Assembly (NCBI GenBank): GCA_014378085.1
Contig: JACMOJ010000412.1
Span: forward strand, 1 to 9,645
Direction of reading: 5' to 3'
Origin: Burkholderiales bacterium
GTDB taxonomy: Bacteria > Pseudomonadota > Gammaproteobacteria > Burkholderiales > Usitatibacteraceae
Length of the DNA: 9,645 nucleotides
Position 1 is the stretch's first letter, and each line of letters begins with the position of its first letter. Positions 1-7,805 of the stretch are shown one piece after another. Position numbers and translations under genes: made by a program. The notes beneath the pieces were generated by a model. It made no database searches. It was not told where the DNA came from and saw only the letters and a program-made list of their open reading frames with translations.

Positions 1-939
1 GACCAAAATTTCACGGCCCAAGCCTGGAATCGAAAAGAAAGACTCCAACAGGAACGAACCGACAAATAGACTCGGTATGGCAATGCCGACGTTGGTGATG
101 ATTGGAATCATGGCGTTACGCATGACGTGCTTCAGCAAAACTTTGTTTTCCGATAGTCCCTTCGCGCGCGCGGTGCGAACGTAGTCGCTATTGATCTCAT
201 CGAGGAAAAAACTGCGATATAACCGCAACGCAGGCGCCAGCCCAACAAAAATCGCCAACAGGATAGGCAACGGCGCATAGGTGGCCATGTTTTTCCAGAA
301 GTTGTCACTCCACCCCTGCACCGGAAACACACCCCACTTAAAGCCAAAGTAATACTGCGCGACGATGATGTACACCAAGAACGAAATCGACATCGCGATG
401 GTGCAGATCATCATGATCATGCGGTCGGTTAACGTGCCGCGCACGTAAGCTACACCGATGGCCAGGAAGATCGCGATGATCGTTTCCAACACCAACACCG
501 GAATCATGATCGATAATGTCGGACCAATACGGGTGGCAAGAATTTTCGGCACTTCTTCGTTGGTCGCCCACGATCTGACGGCTTGGCAACCGCTAGGTGG
601 TGCTACCTTCGGCGCAGCCTGTGTGTCGGACTTCGGGTCGGCCTTGGTGTCGACCTTCGGATCATTTTTGGGTGGCTCAGGCTTCTCAGTAAAGGAACGC
701 CACGTGCAGGTAAAGCCAGTGGCAACCTCAAAACCGAAGTAGCCCATCTGCACATACCACGGCTGATCCACGCCGAGCTGTTTGCGGATGTTCTCGATTT
801 GTTCTTTATTCGTAATCTTTCCAGCCAGTACCAGCGCAGGATCACCACCAACGGCGTTGAACAATACAAAAATGAGCAACATCACGCCGGCCAGCGTCGG
901 CACCATTTGTCCAATTCTTCTTAGTATGTAGGCGCCCAT
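1..939 (-). CDS. ABC transporter permease, DppB/OppB type (partial, C-terminus beyond left edge)
   Basis: Inner-membrane permease of a peptide-type ABC importer (binding-protein-dependent transport family, BPD_transp_1). The frame is open from ATG 939-937 to the window edge: 313 codons, no stop reached. Residues 1-30 (MGAYILRRIGQMVPT, then a hydrophobic stretch) are the typical DppB first helix. LGVDQPWYVQ at about 55-64 is the usual family segment before the periplasmic loop. Further hydrophobic segments lie near 142-165, 175-196, 222-238 and 280-300. The EAA-type ATPase-contact loop is at about 252-280 (DYVRTARAKGLSENK...RNAMIP). GAGGGAGG lies just upstream of the ATG. The oddity is residues about 74-122: family members usually read directly from a short GDFG-like turn to RSW-TNE, but here a Lys/Asp/Pro-rich insert of roughly 45 residues intervenes, flanked by Cys78 and Cys118. 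The gene starts 39 bp after the last receptor gene, so it is probably in the same operon. Confidence 0.93.
   Translation of the reverse strand, partial: MGAYILRRIGQMVPTLAGVMLLIFVLFNAVGGDPALVLAGKITNKEQIENIRKQLGVDQPWYVQMGYFGFEVATGFTCTWRSFTEKPEPPKNDPKVDTKADPKSDTQAAPKVAPPSGCQAVRSWATNEEVPKILATRIGPTLSIMIPVLVLETIIAIFLAIGVAYVRGTLTDRMIMMICTIAMSISFLVYIIVAQYYFGFKWGVFPVQGWSDNFWKNMATYAPLPILLAIFVGLAPALRLYRSFFLDEINSDYVRTARAKGLSENKVLLKHVMRNAMIPIITNVGIAIPSLFVGSFLLESFFSIPGLGREILV
625..672 (-). repeat. Four imperfect 12-bp tandem units inside the permease gene
   Basis: Read on the coding strand, the units encode PKND, PKVD, TKAD and PKSD in succession. The last three units (625-660 on the plus strand) are close copies of a gtcg(g/a)(a/c)-cttcgg pattern; the first (661-672) matches mainly at the protein level. 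The array lies in the first periplasmic loop of the permease. Each unit is exactly four codons, so gain or loss of a unit would keep the frame. Confidence 0.8.
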
Positions 940-978
940 GGGCCTCCCTCAAAAAACAGTGTTACGTTAGATTAAAAA

Positions 979-2856
979 CTATTGTTGCATCACCTTGCGC
1001 TGCATGGCGACGTCGACATCGAGATATTTGAAGGCAGTGAAATAAATCGGGTGTTTTTTGTAGCCCTTCACCCAAGGGTTGATGAAGTGACTAAACGTGC
1101 GGTGTAGGGTAAACCGCCATGGCGCATAAGCCACAATCAGACGGCTCATCTCACGATAGAGCCGGTTGCGTTCGTCGCCGTCGGGCAGTTTCAGCGCGGC
1201 GGAATAGAGGCGGTCATAAGCGGCTAACTTAAAGCGTGAATCGTTTGAAATATCGGTATTGGGGCCGTACAACAGCTGCAGAAAATTCTGCGCGTCCGGA
1301 TAGTCCGCAATCCACGCGATGCCCGACATTTGAAACTTGCCGACTTTGCGATCCTTAAGCAAATCCGCGAACACCACTTCTTTCGCCGTCATGCGAATGC
1401 CCACCGCGGCCATATTTTTCACCCAAAGTGTAGCGCCCTGCCGCGCATCATTTTCATTGGCTCGGTATTTGTATTCAATGGTCAGTGGGCGGCCGTCTGG
1501 CATTTCGCGCCAGCCGTCGCCGTTTCTATCCACATAGCCGTACAAATCCAGCAGCGCTTTTGCAGCCGGCAGGTTGTACTGCTGTTCTGCGGTACGGAAG
1601 GTGGGGTCATATCCCACCACGCCAGGACCAATCGGTCCGTGCATTTGTACCGCCTGGCCGCTGCGGACGATATTGATTTCGGCTTGCACATCGTGTGCAT
1701 GAATGATGGCACGTCGCAGCGCGATGTTCTCCGGCTTATAGCCGCCAACAATCGGATCGTCCAGGTTGAACCCGTCCCACACGATCTCCGGCTGTATCTC
1801 TTGAAAGACCCGAACGTTGCGCTTTACCATCGCCGGCGAAAGTTGGCCGTTCGAGAATAGCTGTGACACAAACGAGAGCGGCGTCTCTTCAAGGTAGTCG
1901 TGCTGGTTGTCCATAAAGGCAAGAAACCGCGGCTGATCTTGTTCGATCGGCGAAATCACGATGCGGTCGATCAACGGGAGTGTCTTGCCGGCCAGCGACT
2001 TGATGGCGTCACGATCCCAAGGGTCATTGGCATCCGCAAACTCGGTATTCAGGGTGTGGCCGCGATAGTTAAGATTGCGCTCCAGCACAATTTTGGAGGC
2101 ACGGACCCATTCCTTAAGCACAAACGGTCCGGTGCCAACCGGATGCGCCATGGTGTCATCACCGTACTTTTCGATCACCTCACGTGCCACCGGCGCGACG
2201 TTTGGCATGGCAAAAAAGTAGATGAAGTTGTAGTCGGGCTCGCGCAACTTAAAAGAGATGGTGTACTTGTCGACGAGCGTGATGCCTTCTATCTTTTTGT
2301 CGTAGTCAAACTTGGCACCACTCTTCTTGATGCTATTGACATATTCGTCAAGGCCGACAACTTTGTCTTCGAACAACCACGAATAGGGACTGCGAACAGC
2401 GGGATCGCGGAAACGTTTAACCGCGTACTCCATATCGCGTGCCACCAGCTCACGCTTCTGGCCGTTAAACGCCGCGTCATCGGCGAACAAAATGCCCGGC
2501 TTGATTCTGAAGGTGAAACGGGTACCGCCCTCCTCACCTTCCGGGACTTTCTCAACGACTTGCGGGACCAGTTTTACCGGGCGCGCCAACCAGTCATAGG
2601 TAAGTAACGATTCAAACAAATTTTCACACACACCCACCGAATACCGATCTTCGACTTTTTGCGGGTCGAAGCCGGTCTCGATGGCGCGGAAGGCAATCTT
2701 GATGGTCTTTAACTCTGCAGCAGTTGCGACATGGGGACTGGCGACACCGACAAAAAGCGAGATCAGAAAAACAAAACTCAAGTATCGACGGACACCTTCA
2801 GGCAAAATTGCCTGAAAATACCCGCCGTTGTTAGTGTTTTCAATATTTATTGCCAC
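979..2856 (-). CDS. Extracellular solute-binding protein family 5, third receptor of the triplet
   Basis: Periplasmic substrate receptor of a peptide-type ABC importer (SBP_bac_5 fold), 625 residues. The start is GTG 2856-2854, overlapping the TAG stop of the upstream receptor by one base (TAGTG); no in-frame ATG precedes the signal peptide. A Sec signal follows an unusually long polar leader: Arg23-Arg24, hydrophobic core about 26-40, likely cleavage in the ATAA segment at 44-47. Family landmarks: ETGFDPQ at 60-66, FADD at 124-127, the core motif HPVGTGPF at 238-245, an Asp/Asn/Gly loop DRNGDGWREMPDG at 443-455, WIADYPDA at 515-522 and LLYGPN at 528-533. About 600 residues is long for the family (DppA is near 535) but matches its two neighbours. 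This copy keeps the DYPD segment best of the three. It has no lipobox cysteine, so it is probably soluble in the periplasm. The ligand cannot be named from sequence; a peptide is the default guess. Confidence 0.93.
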   Translation of the reverse strand: MAINIENTNNGGYFQAILPEGVRRYLSFVFLISLFVGVASPHVATAAELKTIKIAFRAIETGFDPQKVEDRYSVGVCENLFESLLTYDWLARPVKLVPQVVEKVPEGEEGGTRFTFRIKPGILFADDAAFNGQKRELVARDMEYAVKRFRDPAVRSPYSWLFEDKVVGLDEYVNSIKKSGAKFDYDKKIEGITLVDKYTISFKLREPDYNFIYFFAMPNVAPVAREVIEKYGDDTMAHPVGTGPFVLKEWVRASKIVLERNLNYRGHTLNTEFADANDPWDRDAIKSLAGKTLPLIDRIVISPIEQDQPRFLAFMDNQHDYLEETPLSFVSQLFSNGQLSPAMVKRNVRVFQEIQPEIVWDGFNLDDPIVGGYKPENIALRRAIIHAHDVQAEINIVRSGQAVQMHGPIGPGVVGYDPTFRTAEQQYNLPAAKALLDLYGYVDRNGDGWREMPDGRPLTIEYKYRANENDARQGATLWVKNMAAVGIRMTAKEVVFADLLKDRKVGKFQMSGIAWIADYPDAQNFLQLLYGPNTDISNDSRFKLAAYDRLYSAALKLPDGDERNRLYREMSRLIVAYAPWRFTLHRTFSHFINPWVKGYKKHPIYFTAFKYLDVDVAMQRKVMQQ

Positions 2857-4667
2857 TACTGTAACCGCGCCTTCTTGATATCGAGATCGATATCAATGTA
2901 CTTCCACACGCTGCGCAAGATCGGATGACGTTGGTAGCCGATAACCCAAGGTTGGGTGAGGTCGGTATCCATGCGACTGACCCCTAACCGCCAAGGCGCT
3001 AAGGTGAGGAAAATCCGGTTCATCTGGCGATACAGCGCCAGCCGATCTTCGTTGGGCGGCAAGGTGCGTGCCTTTTCATACAACCGATCAAAGTCTGCAT
3101 TCTTAAAACGCGCGTGATTGGCCTGCCCTGCGTTGGGGCCGTAAAGCATGACAAAAAACGCGTCCGCATCCGGGTACGCCGCACCCCAAGCAAGCCGCCA
3201 ACTCATCAGCTTGCCGGCGCGCGACTCTTTCAACAGATCCGGCCACTGCGCTTTACGAAAGGTAATTTTGACGCCGATGGCTTCCATACTTTTCCGCCAG
3301 CCCTCGTCGAGCTGACGATCACGCAGTGTCGGCGTGGATGCCATCTCAATGACCAGCGGTGAGCCATCGGGATTTTCGCGATAACCGTCGCCGTTACGGT
3401 CTTTGTAGCCATACAAATCAAGCAGCGCACGCGCCCTTGCCGGGTCGTATTCATTGGCGGCCGTGCGGAAATCCGCCTCGTAGCCGAAGGCACCGGGGCC
3501 GACAGGCATTTGTGCAGCAACCGCCTGATTTTTTCGATTGATTGCGATCTCTTCCGGCGTGTTGTACCCCAACACCAGCGCGCGACGCAGCGCCACCTTC
3601 TCCGGGCTATAACCGCCGACCATCGGATGCTCCATGGCGAAGTACGCGTAGGTGACTTCCATGGATGGTGTGCGGCTCATTTGCACGCCCATTTTCTGCA
3701 AGTCTTTCGCCAGCACGTTACCGGGGAACGCAATATTGGCGAACTCAGGCGGAACACGATCGATGTAATCGTATTGCTGGCTGCGGAAAGACAACCAGCG
3801 CGGTTGCGTTTCTTCGATGACATGAAACTCAATACGGCCGATCATCGGTAGCCGTTTACCCTTGAGTTTTTTTGCGGTGTCCAAGGCGCGGGCATCTCCG
3901 GCAGGTGGCTGCTCGTCCCAGTATTCCTCGCGGTAATTTGGATTCGCGACCACGACGGTGCGGCTGGAACGTTTCCAAGATTCGAGCTTGTAAGGCCCGG
4001 TACCAACCGGATGCGCCATGATGTCTTCGGCGTATTTCTCAACCACCTCACGGGCATACAACGCGGCAACGTTGTTGTACGCCAGCATATACAGAAAATT
4101 GTAATCCGGAGCCGCAAGCTTTATGCGTAACGTGTACCGATCAACCAGCTGAAAGCCCTCGATGGGCATGTCGTAATCAAACTTATTGATTTCACGTTGG
4201 CGTTGTTTAAGCAACTCCATACCGGCAATCTTGCCGTCGAGGAACTGTAGATTGGGCGACTTGTTGCGATTGTCGAACACCCGCTTCATGCTGTAGGCCA
4301 AATCCCACGCAACGAGCTCGCGCTTTTTGCCACCGAACGCCGGGTCATCGGCAAAATAAATGCCTTGGCGAAAACGCAGCGTGTAAATCGTTCCGTCTGG
4401 TGACACCTCCGGCATCTCCACAAGCAAATTGGGCTTTAGCTTGAGCGGCCGTGCGAGGAAATCATAGGTGAGCGGCGTATCAAAGATGTTGGTGGTGACA
4501 TACGACGAATACCAGTCGGAGGTCTGTACCGGATCAAAACCCGTCTCGGCGATCTCGAACGCATACCGAAGAACTTTGTTCGGATCGGGCTGGGCGTGTA
4601 CCGCAATAGAAAAAATGGCGGCGGCGCACAAGACCACGCGCGAAACTGACATGCGCAAATTCGCCAT
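2856..4667 (-). CDS. Extracellular solute-binding protein family 5, second receptor of the triplet
   Basis: Periplasmic receptor paralogous to both neighbours, 603 residues. I chose ATG 4667-4665, which overlaps the TGA of the first receptor (TGATG). A TTG one codon earlier would also be in frame but has nothing to favour it. GAGG lies 10 bases upstream. The signal peptide has Arg5 and Arg10, a hydrophobic core at about 11-23 and probable cleavage after VHA (residue 25). Landmarks: KVLRYAFEIAETGFDP at 31-46, HPVGTGPY at 219-226, the loop DRNGDGYRENPDG at 423-435, WGAAYPDA at 494-501 and MLYGPN at 507-512. By eye it is closer to the first receptor than to the third (shared KVLRYAFEIAET, WPDLLKES and GKKRELVA), which points to stepwise tandem duplication. 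The overlaps at both ends suggest translational coupling with both neighbours. Confidence 0.93.
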   Translation of the reverse strand: MANLRMSVSRVVLCAAAIFSIAVHAQPDPNKVLRYAFEIAETGFDPVQTSDWYSSYVTTNIFDTPLTYDFLARPLKLKPNLLVEMPEVSPDGTIYTLRFRQGIYFADDPAFGGKKRELVAWDLAYSMKRVFDNRNKSPNLQFLDGKIAGMELLKQRQREINKFDYDMPIEGFQLVDRYTLRIKLAAPDYNFLYMLAYNNVAALYAREVVEKYAEDIMAHPVGTGPYKLESWKRSSRTVVVANPNYREEYWDEQPPAGDARALDTAKKLKGKRLPMIGRIEFHVIEETQPRWLSFRSQQYDYIDRVPPEFANIAFPGNVLAKDLQKMGVQMSRTPSMEVTYAYFAMEHPMVGGYSPEKVALRRALVLGYNTPEEIAINRKNQAVAAQMPVGPGAFGYEADFRTAANEYDPARARALLDLYGYKDRNGDGYRENPDGSPLVIEMASTPTLRDRQLDEGWRKSMEAIGVKITFRKAQWPDLLKESRAGKLMSWRLAWGAAYPDADAFFVMLYGPNAGQANHARFKNADFDRLYEKARTLPPNEDRLALYRQMNRIFLTLAPWRLGVSRMDTDLTQPWVIGYQRHPILRSVWKYIDIDLDIKKARLQ

Positions 4668-6553
4668 CAACGATTTGCCTCGTATTGCTTCATCAGCGGC
4701 ACATCAATATCGACAAATCGCCACCATGATTGTGATTGCACCGGTGGCCGCACAAAGCCGATGACGTAGGGATACCACATGTCGGTCAGGATGCGGTGCA
4801 CGTTGACTCGCAGAGGCGTGTAAGCGGCGATGATGCGCGCCATGTCTTGATACAGCTTGGTGCGCTCGGGTGAGTCGTCCAGCACTTCTGACTTCGCAAA
4901 CAGTTCGTCGTAGGCCGCGAGCTTAAACCGGGAGCGATTACCCTTAAATCCCGCGTTGGGACCATACAACGTTTGCAACCAATTATCCGCAGAGGGTGAC
5001 GTTGCAGAATTGCCCAATTGCCACATCATCAGCTTACCCGCATCGGACTCTTTCAACAGGTCCGGCCACTTCGCCTTACGAACCTCAAGCCGGATACCAA
5101 TCTCGTCCATAGAACGCTTCCAAATTTCATCAAGTTGTCTGTCGCGTTCTATAGGTGTGGAGTTGTACTTTAGTACAAGCGGCGAGCCGTCTGGCATCTC
5201 GCGATAGCCGTCGCCATTAGTATCTTTGAAACCGTAAAGATCGAGTAGCGCTTTCGCTTTCTGCGGATCGTATTCACTATTTGCGGTACGGAAATTTGGA
5301 TCGTAGCCCTGCGCGCCCGGTGGATATGGCGTGTTCGACGGAATCGCTTGCCCCTTGCGCACAATGTTGATTTCGTCGCTAACGCGATAGCCCAACGCAA
5401 GCGCGCGGCGTAGCGCGATCCTATCAGGCGTGTAACCACCTACGGTTGGGTCTTCCATATTGAAGTACACCATATGAATATCGAGCGCGGCAATTTGACG
5501 CATTTCGATACCGAGCTTTTTCAGGTTTGGGGCCAAGACATTGCGGGGGAAACCCACGTTAGCAAAGTCTTCGGGGAAATTCCACATCACATCAAATTCG
5601 TTATTCAAGAACGACAACAATCGAGGCTGGCGCTCTTCAATGACAGAAACTTCAATGCGGTGCACCTGTGGCAGGCGTTTGCCCTTCATTTGCGCCAAGA
5701 CTTGTTGGCCGACCTTATCGTCGAATGCGGGCTCGCCTTCAAAATACGCCTCACGAAAATTTGGGTTGTACTCGAAAATCATCCGTGATGTACGTTTCCA
5801 TTCAACCAACTTGTAGGCACCAGTGCCGACCGGGTTGGAGCCGATGTCATTGCCATATTTCTCAACGATTTCACGCGCGACCGCGCATGCGGCGCGACAA
5901 TCCGTCATCACAAAAATGAATGTCGGCTTAGGCTCGGTAAGCTTGATCTGAAAGGTATACCGATCCAGAGTGCGCAGCCCCTCCAGCGGCGTATCAAAAT
6001 CCATCTTGTTAGCTTTGCGCACCCGTTTCAATAGCTCAGTTGACCCAACCACATAGCCCTCGACGTCCGCTAACAGAGGAGCCGATAGCGCGGGGTCGAA
6101 TAAGCGTTTGATTGAATACACATAGTCTTCAGCCACTAACTCGCGTTTTTTACCGCCAAATACGGGATGATCCGCAAAGTAGATGCCTGGCTTGACGCGA
6201 AAGGTATAGGTGCGAAAGTTGTCCGTCACTTCCGGCATCGACACTAACGTGTTCGGCACCACTTTCAGCGGGCGAGCGAGATAGTCGTATCGCAGCGGCG
6301 TATCAAAAATGGCGTTGTGGACAATGGTGGAGTACACGTCCGAGACCTTTTGCGGGTCCATGCTGGTTTCGGCGATTTCGAAGGCATATCGCAGCACTTT
6401 GTTTTTGTCGGGGGCGTAGGCGGGTGCGGATGGGGATGCAGATGCCGATGCGGGATTCGACGCAGCCAACGCACTAATGCCAACCGCCAGCAGCGCCAGA
6501 CCAACCATTGCGGTCAGCTTACCGAATACACCGCTTAGTGACTGCAACCCCAT
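4667..6553 (-). CDS. Extracellular solute-binding protein family 5, first receptor of the triplet
   Basis: Periplasmic receptor, 628 residues, ATG 6553-6551 with GGGG about six bases upstream. The signal peptide has a core at about 14-30 (LTAMVGLALLAVGISALA), with likely cleavage after ALA. It is followed by an Ala/Ser/Pro-rich linker (31-47) that the second receptor lacks. Landmarks: KVLRYAFEIAETSMDPQ at 52-68, NPVGTGAY at 240-247, DTNGDGYREMPDG at 444-456 and TLYGPN at 528-533. Two features differ from its paralogues. The segment reading A-x-YPDA in the others is ATSPSADN here (about 517-524), losing the aromatic Tyr and the Asp. Cys219 and Cys223 (CRAAC) also appear where the others have no cysteine. 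Ligand preference has probably diverged, but the ligand is unknown. The gene is first of the three in transcription order. Confidence 0.93.
   Translation of the reverse strand: MGLQSLSGVFGKLTAMVGLALLAVGISALAASNPASASASPSAPAYAPDKNKVLRYAFEIAETSMDPQKVSDVYSTIVHNAIFDTPLRYDYLARPLKVVPNTLVSMPEVTDNFRTYTFRVKPGIYFADHPVFGGKKRELVAEDYVYSIKRLFDPALSAPLLADVEGYVVGSTELLKRVRKANKMDFDTPLEGLRTLDRYTFQIKLTEPKPTFIFVMTDCRAACAVAREIVEKYGNDIGSNPVGTGAYKLVEWKRTSRMIFEYNPNFREAYFEGEPAFDDKVGQQVLAQMKGKRLPQVHRIEVSVIEERQPRLLSFLNNEFDVMWNFPEDFANVGFPRNVLAPNLKKLGIEMRQIAALDIHMVYFNMEDPTVGGYTPDRIALRRALALGYRVSDEINIVRKGQAIPSNTPYPPGAQGYDPNFRTANSEYDPQKAKALLDLYGFKDTNGDGYREMPDGSPLVLKYNSTPIERDRQLDEIWKRSMDEIGIRLEVRKAKWPDLLKESDAGKLMMWQLGNSATSPSADNWLQTLYGPNAGFKGNRSRFKLAAYDELFAKSEVLDDSPERTKLYQDMARIIAAYTPLRVNVHRILTDMWYPYVIGFVRPPVQSQSWWRFVDIDVPLMKQYEANR
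6429..6452 (-). repeat. Four 6-bp tandem units encoding the Ala/Ser/Pro linker
   Basis: Plus-strand units are gatggg, gatgca, gatgcc and gatgcg. On the coding strand they give alternating (Ala/Pro)-Ser dipeptides just after the predicted signal-peptidase site of the first receptor. The linker would tether or space the mature N-terminus. Each unit is two codons, so changes in copy number keep the frame. Confidence 0.6.
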
Positions 6554-6667
6554 AAATACCCCAAAGGACAGAGTGAAGTAACGACCTGCGAACCGCCGCC
6601 ACGGAGCCTTAAGAACTGGGGCTCGAAAACGACACGCAACTATACCGAAATCCCTGTCACATCGGCG
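6554..6667 (-). promoter_or_regulatory. Leader upstream of the receptor-permease operon; weak promoter candidate
   Basis: The 114 bp lie between the GT9 stop and the first receptor start. On the minus strand a TATAGT at 6644-6639 could be a -10 element. No well-spaced -35 is convincing: GTGACA lies only 10 bases upstream and ATGACG lies 21 bases upstream. A 5-bp GC-rich hairpin (GAGCC at 6624-6620 with GGCTC at 6608-6604, 11-base loop) follows it, without a T-run, so it is not a standard terminator. The operon may have its own promoter here or be read through from the GT9 gene. Confidence 0.25.
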
Positions 6668-7792
6668 TCATATCTCACTCTCGTTGGTCCGAGTTTTGGC
6701 CAGAAAACCACATTCCGGGGCGAGTTCGTCATAAGCGGTCATAACTGTGCTTACCGCGATTGAAGCGACGTCCCGCGAAGGCACTTGGAGCGTGCGATGC
6801 GGCACCCCCCACGGACGCCAGCGGATCGGGTCGGAATCGCCAAACAGCGCTACGATTGGTTTACCCAAGCCAGCGGCAATATGCATCGCGCCGCCGTCAG
6901 CGCAGATCAACATATCAACGTCATCAACCGCACAGATGAGACTCGCCAGATCCACGGTTTGCACAAATTCCACGTCGATTGGCTCGCCGCCATCTGCACT
7001 CGCCGCGAGCAGCGCACGCAACGCGCCGACTTTTTCATCATCCCCCGGATGCAGCGCGTTGTCGGCCGCACCTGGCGACCAAAACACACGGAATTTCACT
7101 GCCCCGCGCGTTTGAATTTGCCCGGCCAGCGCGGCAAAGGGTGCAACCGGCCATCGTTGTGATGGTTTACGCGCGCTGATGTGCAGCCCGACCCTGAGTG
7201 GCCCACCTCTGGTGGTGCCATCCCGGTCAGACACTGAACCAACCCGGCAGGCAGGCATGTCTCCAATCGGCGGGGTGATGTCGTAGGCGTGGGCCACGCG
7301 CAACATGATTTGCGCTTGGTGCAGGCCATCTATGGCGGTTTTTGCAACCACAAAGTCGAGCCCGGCATGGGTCGCGTTATCGTGTTCAAACCCCACCACC
7401 CGCCGACCCCCAAGCCCACCCCCATGGCCACGGCCACCGCCGAGAATAAAGCGAGCCAGACGAATATTGCGCGGCGTGTACGTAGGCTCGGCAAGAATCA
7501 CATCATCAAACTGCATGCCGCGTAGCGCAACAAATAAACGCACCAGTTGGTAGCGCGCCACAATACTCCCCCACCATGAGTCGGCGTGTTTGCCTTTGGT
7601 GTAGATAAACACGTCGTCGATATCGCAATTGCCAGCCAACACTGGCGCGTTGTACGAATTCACCAGCGCAGCGATGTAAGCGTCAGGCAGATGCGTGCGC
7701 AGCAAAGTGATTAACGGCGTCGTCAGAATCAAGTCGCCGATATTCTCGCGGCGTACCACGAGAATCTTTCGGCTCGGTTTTTTGGGGGTCAT
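6668..7792 (-). CDS. Glycosyltransferase family 9 (heptosyltransferase-like)
   Basis: Probable cytoplasmic or membrane-associated transferase acting on the LPS core, transferring a sugar such as heptose from a nucleotide donor. It has 374 residues from ATG 7792-7790, with GGGGA seven bases upstream. The N-terminal domain opens with KILVVRRENIGDLILTTP (9-26), the family signature; Asp20 corresponds to the conserved catalytic Asp of WaaC-type enzymes. The C-terminal donor domain has VGLHISARKPSQRWP (201-215) and CADGGAMHIAAGLGKPIVALFGDSDP (297-322), the usual donor-binding region. A Gly-rich insert (118-129) precedes RRVVGFE, where family members usually have a short turn. A longer frame from GTG 7897 would add a 35-residue Asn/His/Ala-rich tail made by a tandem repeat. 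I rejected it because GTG lacks a Shine-Dalgarno sequence and family proteins start at KILV-type segments. Acceptor and sugar are not determined. Confidence 0.88.
   Translation of the reverse strand: MTPKKPSRKILVVRRENIGDLILTTPLITLLRTHLPDAYIAALVNSYNAPVLAGNCDIDDVFIYTKGKHADSWWGSIVARYQLVRLFVALRGMQFDDVILAEPTYTPRNIRLARFILGGGRGHGGGLGGRRVVGFEHDNATHAGLDFVVAKTAIDGLHQAQIMLRVAHAYDITPPIGDMPACRVGSVSDRDGTTRGGPLRVGLHISARKPSQRWPVAPFAALAGQIQTRGAVKFRVFWSPGAADNALHPGDDEKVGALRALLAASADGGEPIDVEFVQTVDLASLICAVDDVDMLICADGGAMHIAAGLGKPIVALFGDSDPIRWRPWGVPHRTLQVPSRDVASIAVSTVMTAYDELAPECGFLAKTRTNESEI
7406..7441 (-). repeat. Gly-rich low-complexity insert in the GT9 gene
   Basis: Coding-strand codons run as GG(C/G)-NNT pairs giving GGGRGHGGGLGG, so every other residue is Gly. 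The 6-bp periodicity suggests slippage. The insert sits at a loop between N-terminal-domain strands, just before the conserved RRVVGFE. Confidence 0.6.
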
Positions 7793-7805
7793 GCTGAGGT
7801 CCCCG

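Noticed and set aside
1330..1860. Plus-strand open frame of 176 codons opposite the third receptor gene
   Set aside because: Antisense shadow of the same gene, with His/Arg-rich composition typical of a reverse frame and no recognisable domain.
1900..2607. Plus-strand open frame of 235 codons opposite the third receptor gene
   Set aside because: It lies wholly antisense to a well-supported receptor gene, resembles no family I know and has no clear ribosome site; it is explained by codon bias of the opposite strand.
979..6553. Receptors as YejA-type microcin C binding proteins
   Set aside because: Family-level resemblance only; the YejA-specific N-terminal and C-terminal segments I recall do not match, so a general family 5 call is safer.
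6571..6680. GAGTGA (6571-6576) and TCACTC (6675-6680) as an inverted repeat around the operon leader
   Set aside because: Six bases over about 100 bp is expected by chance, and one arm is within the GT9 coding end.
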